Positions 6,548 through 9,358 of a DNA stretch of 9,358 nt are shown here, in pieces. Origin of the DNA: Armatimonadota bacterium. GTDB lineage: Bacteria > Armatimonadota > Zipacnadia > Zipacnadales > FEN-943. Numbering within the stretch: position 1 is the first letter of the stretch; every line of letters starts with the position of its first letter. The stretch spans positions 1 to 9,358 of the forward strand of contig JANZZA010000396.1 in the NCBI GenBank assembly GCA_026419655.1. Reading direction: 5' to 3'. The notes under the pieces were generated by a model. The model saw only the letters and a list, made by a program, of their open reading frames with translations. It was not told the origin of the DNA and did no database searches. The position numbers and the translations under genes were made by a program.

Positions 6548-7885
6548 CTACTGGAACGGGCCACCCGTCCGCAGCACGTAAGGATTCCAGTAAGTGAGCA
6601 GGTGGTACCAAGCTAGGCCGTTCAGGGCGAACACTGCCAAGGCAGTGGCGATCATGCACCCGGCTTGGGCACGGCGCGGAAGGACCTGTTTAAGCCCGAG
6701 CGCGAGAGGTATTGTGAGGCCAGGCAGAAACACCATCAGGTACCGACCACCTTGGTAGACGCCGGCGTGGACGAAGACCGAAACCCATATCGCGGACAGG
6801 TATAGGGCACCGAACCCAACCGCCGGAAGAATAATGGCCGCAGCCGGAGTATTGGACAACCGGACGCGCCCTCTCATAAGCCGGTACAAGCCAGTGCCAA
6901 CGCCGAGCACTCCCAACACGGTCAAGGCACGCAGAAACCCGTATACCACAGGGTGCGACCAGTCCGGGAACCACACGGCCCCAGCAAAAACACTCACCCA
7001 CAGACCGTTGATGGCCCGCCCCAAAAGAGGCCAGACCAGACCAGCCATCAGCGCGTCAAGCTTACTGAGGCCTGGTGGTATCAGGGAATAGCCGCGTGGC
7101 ACCGGGATCAACGCGCCCTGCAGCAGCAGGTTGCGTAAGTACCACCAGCCACACACTGACGCGCAAACCAGTCCAGCCACGATAGCCCGCGCCCAGAACT
7201 TTCGGTCGGCGAAGAAGCGCGGGCCATGCTGCCAGGCAAGAGCCACCGCGACCACCGGTACCCCGCCGGTGAGGAGGGATGACTTGGCCAGAGCACCGAG
7301 GCCAACAACTCCACCCCACCATGCCGCTGACGCCAACGAGCGCGTTTCGCAGTGCCTTACGCACACAAGATAAAGCAATGCCGCGGACGCCACGATCGCC
7401 CCTACATCGTTGTTCAGAGCCCCCGCGTCCACAAAGAGATTCGGCCACCATGCAGTCAGCGCAAAGGCGAACAATGATAACCGGCGGTCGTCGGCACACG
7501 CTCTGCGGATAATAGCGAACCACAATACTACGGCCACCAGCACCAGGAAGGGAGAAGTCCAGCGCAGCGCCCGCAAAGCCACCCTGTCGCCGTAGGACCG
7601 GGCCAGGGCATATACAGGCGTCAACAAGAAGTAGTACAGAGGCGGGTGTAGTTCCAGCGCACCGTAGCCCGGTACCGTCGTCGGCGGTGGCAAACACCGC
7701 TGCTCGGCAAGCCACCTGACATAAGGATAATGCCGGCTCGTCTCATCCGGGGCATATCCCAACTCCATGACGTAGCTGTAAGTCACCGCCAGCGCCAGGT
7801 AAACCCCGATGACGCCCCATACCAGGGGGTCTCGAGGTGGGTGCCAGCGCCCTGAACGGCTCATACCTGTGGCATTATCAGTCAT
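6548..7885 (-). CDS. Polytopic membrane protein, GT-C/DUF2142-like glycosyltransferase
   Basis: This is a 445-aa integral membrane protein with roughly ten to twelve hydrophobic segments (for example about 21-40, 112-127, 160-176, 186-218, 233-250, 280-302, 320-335, 346-371, 383-399, 408-425). After the first segment, a loop has APDETSRH (45-52), matching the acidic PDE-x-x-H signature of the GT-C fold and DUF2142 families. Further GT-C-like features are ELHPPLYYFLL (78-88), LNNDVGA (157-163), GLGALAKSSLL (195-205) and QGGRYLMVFLPGL (378-390). Such proteins usually transfer a sugar from a polyprenyl phosphate donor on the outer face of the membrane, which suits the divergent GT2 gene next door. 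The exact acceptor is unknown. The start is uncertain: no good Shine-Dalgarno precedes 7885, and an internal ATG eight codons in is possible. A PMT/ArnT-like GT39 member is the alternative. Confidence 0.75.
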   Translation of the reverse strand: MTDNATGMSRSGRWHPPRDPLVWGVIGVYLALAVTYSYVMELGYAPDETSRHYPYVRWLAEQRCLPPPTTVPGYGALELHPPLYYFLLTPVYALARSYGDRVALRALRWTSPFLVLVAVVLWFAIIRRACADDRRLSLFAFALTAWWPNLFVDAGALNNDVGAIVASAALLYLVCVRHCETRSLASAAWWGGVVGLGALAKSSLLTGGVPVVAVALAWQHGPRFFADRKFWARAIVAGLVCASVCGWWYLRNLLLQGALIPVPRGYSLIPPGLSKLDALMAGLVWPLLGRAINGLWVSVFAGAVWFPDWSHPVVYGFLRALTVLGVLGVGTGLYRLMRGRVRLSNTPAAAIILPAVGFGALYLSAIWVSVFVHAGVYQGGRYLMVFLPGLTIPLALGLKQVLPRRAQAGCMIATALAVFALNGLAWYHLLTYWNPYVLRTGGPFQ

Positions 7886-7892
7886 GGCAATG

Positions 7893-7898
7893 TATAAT
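7893..7898 (+). promoter_or_regulatory. Possible -10 box in the divergent intergenic region
   Basis: TATAAT, preceded by TG, lies in the 48-bp gap between the divergent genes and points toward the GT2 gene. Its -35 partner is poor (TGGCAT, 17 nt upstream). The complementary strand reads TATACA, so a divergent or leaderless promoter for the minus-strand gene is also conceivable. Confidence 0.35.
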
Positions 7899-7933
7899 CT
7901 CGCCCTGTACCAGGACAGCCAAAGCCGGCTCAG

Positions 7934-8629
7934 GTGGCAGCGTTGACAGACCGTCCCCTATCCCTCACCGCCGTGATATGCACCCTCAACGAAGAACCGA
8001 CTATCGGTGAGGTGATTGACGGCGTCATGCCACACGTTGACTGCTGCCTGGTAGTTGATGGCCACTCAACCGATGCCACCCGCGAAATAGCCGAGAAACA
8101 CGGCGCTCGAGTAACCCTCGACAACGGCCGCGGCAAGGGCGCGGCCATCCGCAAGGCTATCGAAGTAGTTGGTACCGACGCCATCGTATTTATAGACGCG
8201 GACGGCTCCCATGACCCCGCCGACATACCGCGTCTTTATGCCCCTGTGGCCGCCGGAGAAGCTGACCTCGTCGTCGGAGACCGCATGGCCGGAGGAAGCG
8301 ATGAGCTTTCCGGCACCTTCGGTCGGTTTCTGCGTCTCACCGGCGCGGGTTTCATTACCATCTGCGTAAACTATCGCTTCAACGTCCGTCTCAACGATAT
8401 CCAAAACGGCTTCCGCGTTATCCGCACCGACGTAGCTCGTGCTCTCGACCTGCGCGAAAATGGTTTCACCATCGAGATGGAAATGGTAATGAAAGCCCTG
8501 AAACGCGGCTACCGCGTGAAGAACGTAGCAAGCCATGAATACGCACGCAAAGTTGGGCGGTCACGCATCGCCATCAGCAAGGTCTGGTTCCGGTTTGGCT
8601 ACGTCCTTATCAGGCATTTGCTCTGGTAG
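7934..8629 (+). CDS. Family 2 glycosyltransferase, DPM1-like polyprenyl-phosphate sugar synthase
   Basis: This is a 231-aa GT-A fold enzyme, likely cytosolic and membrane-associated, predicted to transfer a sugar from a nucleotide donor to a polyprenyl phosphate. Seen in order: AVICTLNEEPTIGEV (13-27), VVDGHSTDAT (40-49), GRGKGAAIRKA (65-75), the metal-binding DADGSHDP (88-95), VVGDRM (113-118), NDIQNGFRVIR (154-164) and FTIEMEMVMKALKRGYRV (178-195). HEYARKVGRSRI lies near the end. There are no C-terminal membrane helices or GtrA domain, so it is the short DPM1-like type. Start choice is open: GTG at 7934 has no clear Shine-Dalgarno, while TTG at 7943 has AGGTGG (7932-7937) 5 nt before it, giving 228 aa. 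Leucine codons lean to CTC more than in the other genes. The sugar and lipid are not deducible. Confidence 0.85.
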   Translation: MAALTDRPLSLTAVICTLNEEPTIGEVIDGVMPHVDCCLVVDGHSTDATREIAEKHGARVTLDNGRGKGAAIRKAIEVVGTDAIVFIDADGSHDPADIPRLYAPVAAGEADLVVGDRMAGGSDELSGTFGRFLRLTGAGFITICVNYRFNVRLNDIQNGFRVIRTDVARALDLRENGFTIEMEMVMKALKRGYRVKNVASHEYARKVGRSRIAISKVWFRFGYVLIRHLLW

Positions 8630-8898
8630 GCCATGCTACCAGATTTCAACGCGGGAGACGACCCGGCTTGCCAGCAGACGGGAAGGAGCCTGTCCAGGGG
8701 CTGCAACCCCAGAAGGCGGCCGTTTAGGCCGACTCAAAGTCTCAATAGTATCCACAGGGACTTGAATCGCCTGTCTGTTGGGCGCGCTGTTGAGAGAGCG
8801 CTTTTCGCGAAGGGACGAGCATCATTTTGCAGAGCAATCTGCGGTCTGCCCGTCAGTACTTTCCCGGCGGAAAAATTCTCTGGGCTTTTTCCTAAGGG
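8630..8898. other. Spacer with small hairpins, no gene seen
   Basis: No coding frame is convincing. Three short inverted repeats occur: GGGG-CTGCAA-CCCC (8697-8710), CGGCC-GTTTA-GGCCG (8717-8731), and GCGCT-GTTGAGAG-AGCGC (8784-8801) followed by TTTT. The last could be a weak terminator for the GT2 gene, but it is 155 nt past the stop. A degraded B-like tail (CTTTCCCGGCGGAAAAATT, about 8860-8878) precedes element A4. Confidence 0.4.
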
Positions 8899-9019
8899 GA
8901 TTGTTGCAAAGGCTGGTGTTCGCTTTTAGAGAATCAAGAAAGTGTCCCACGCCGTGCGCCCCACCCTTTTGGGGCTGTAGTCCCGTCTGCGGGCCGGAAA
9001 GGCGACTTGTGCAGCAATC
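8899..9019 (+). repeat. Family A inverted-repeat element, copy A4
   Basis: This 121-bp copy is the most diverged. Its left end is GATTGTTGCAAAGG and its right end GACTTGTGCAGCAATC. The inner box AGAAAGTGTCCCACGCCG (8937-8954) is followed by CCCCACCCTTTTGGGG. The third base pair of the ends is T-A (8901 with 9017) where the other copies have C-G, so the change is compensated. Flanking GGG and CCC extend the pairing outward. CCCG-TCTG-CGGG forms an inner hairpin. Confidence 0.78.
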
Positions 9020-9071
9020 CCTCCGAGGAGACCGAGACGTCATTGCTCTTTCCGGCTCAAGGCCCAGGCAC

Positions 9072-9077
9072 GGAGAG
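9072..9077 (+). promoter_or_regulatory. Ribosome binding site of the C45-like gene
   Basis: GGAGAG sits 6 nt before the ATG at 9084 and supports that start. Confidence 0.5.
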
Positions 9078-9083
9078 AAGCCC

Positions 9084-9358
9084 ATGGCACCGGGCAAGCA
9101 TGATTCAGTAACAACCGTGACCCTCAGCGGAGCCGCGTATGACATAGGATACCAGGTCGGGGTGTTAGCTCGTAGCGCACTCGCGCACAGGCTGCGCCAG
9201 CAGCTTGGCCCCGAGAGCACGTGGCCGGCACTAATCGAGAAGCACAGCCAAGACGTAGCGGCGTATCGAAACCTTCTCGCGGAATTGGCTCCCCACTGGT
9301 ATGAAGAAGCCGCAGGTATGGCAGACGGAGCCGGTCTGCCAATAGATGCCATCCTGTT
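9084..9358 (+). CDS. C45-family (acyl-CoA:6-APA acyltransferase-like) protein, N-terminal fragment
   Basis: An open frame of 91 codons runs off the window end. The start has GGAGAG upstream, and no earlier in-frame start lies in the spacer after A4. The translation has the N-terminal pattern of C45 Ntn-hydrolase-like proteins: LSGAAYDIGYQVGVLARSAL (14-33; family G-x-x-x-x-x-G-x-x-G), a helical stretch, then LAPHWYEEAAGMADGAGLP (70-88), matching P-x-x-x-EE-x-x-G-x-A-x-GAG-x. Members cleave or transfer amide-linked acyl groups after self-processing before a nucleophilic Cys. That residue lies beyond the window, so activity cannot be judged. The family call rests on two short motifs and is reasonable but not certain. 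Confidence 0.65.
   Translation, partial: MAPGKHDSVTTVTLSGAAYDIGYQVGVLARSALAHRLRQQLGPESTWPALIEKHSQDVAAYRNLLAELAPHWYEEAAGMADGAGLPIDAIL

Noticed and set aside
8735..8775. CRISPR-repeat-like string containing AGTCTCAATAG and GGGACTTGAATC
   Set aside because: It occurs once, with no second unit, no regular spacing and no cas genes in the window.

Overview
The window is GC-rich bacterial DNA with well-spaced genes. A C-terminal IspD fragment indicates the MEP isoprenoid pathway. An oxygen-sensitive glycyl radical enzyme suggests an anaerobe. A large exported alpha-galactosidase-like protein with a C-terminal NPCBM-type module suggests a polysaccharide degrader. Planctomycetota/PVC-like, Armatimonadota-like or similar uncultured lineages would fit, but no taxonomic marker is present and this is only an inference.

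Layout: 2-199 (+) is the 3' end of ispD. 200-579 is a spacer with a hairpin element (B1), a 118-bp terminal-inverted-repeat element (A1), a perfect 18-nt palindrome and a possible promoter. 580-2895 (+) is a complete glycyl radical enzyme of the PFL-like superfamily, with eliminase-type rather than PFL-type active-site residues. 2896-3169 is a spacer with hairpin element B2. 3170-5872 (+) is a GH36-like alpha-galactosidase with FN3-like and NPCBM-like C-terminal domains. 5873-6547 is a spacer between convergent genes, holding two A elements in opposite orientation (A2, A3) and a doubtful short minus-strand ORF. 6548-7885 (-) is a polytopic GT-C/DUF2142-like membrane protein. 7934-8629 (+), divergent from it, is a DPM1-like family 2 glycosyltransferase. 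8630-9083 is a spacer with small hairpins and A4. 9084 to the window end (+) is the start of a C45 (acyl-CoA:6-APA acyltransferase-like) protein.

The divergent GT2/membrane pair fits a polyprenyl-phosphate-sugar pathway: GT2 would load a sugar on a lipid phosphate and the GT-C-type protein would use it outside the membrane. The glycyl radical enzyme and the galactosidase are co-oriented but 274 bp apart, and no radical-SAM activase is in view.

The most unusual content is between the genes. Four diverged copies of a roughly 120-bp non-coding element (family A) share ends of the form GACTGTTGCAAAAG and an inner box near GAAAGTGTACAACGCCG. One copy carries a compensatory base-pair change in the ends. 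A second family (B), a 35-nt hairpin with conserved flanks, lies directly 5' of A1 and, as a degraded tail, of A4. An A or B element occurs in the 3' region of every gene whose end is visible.
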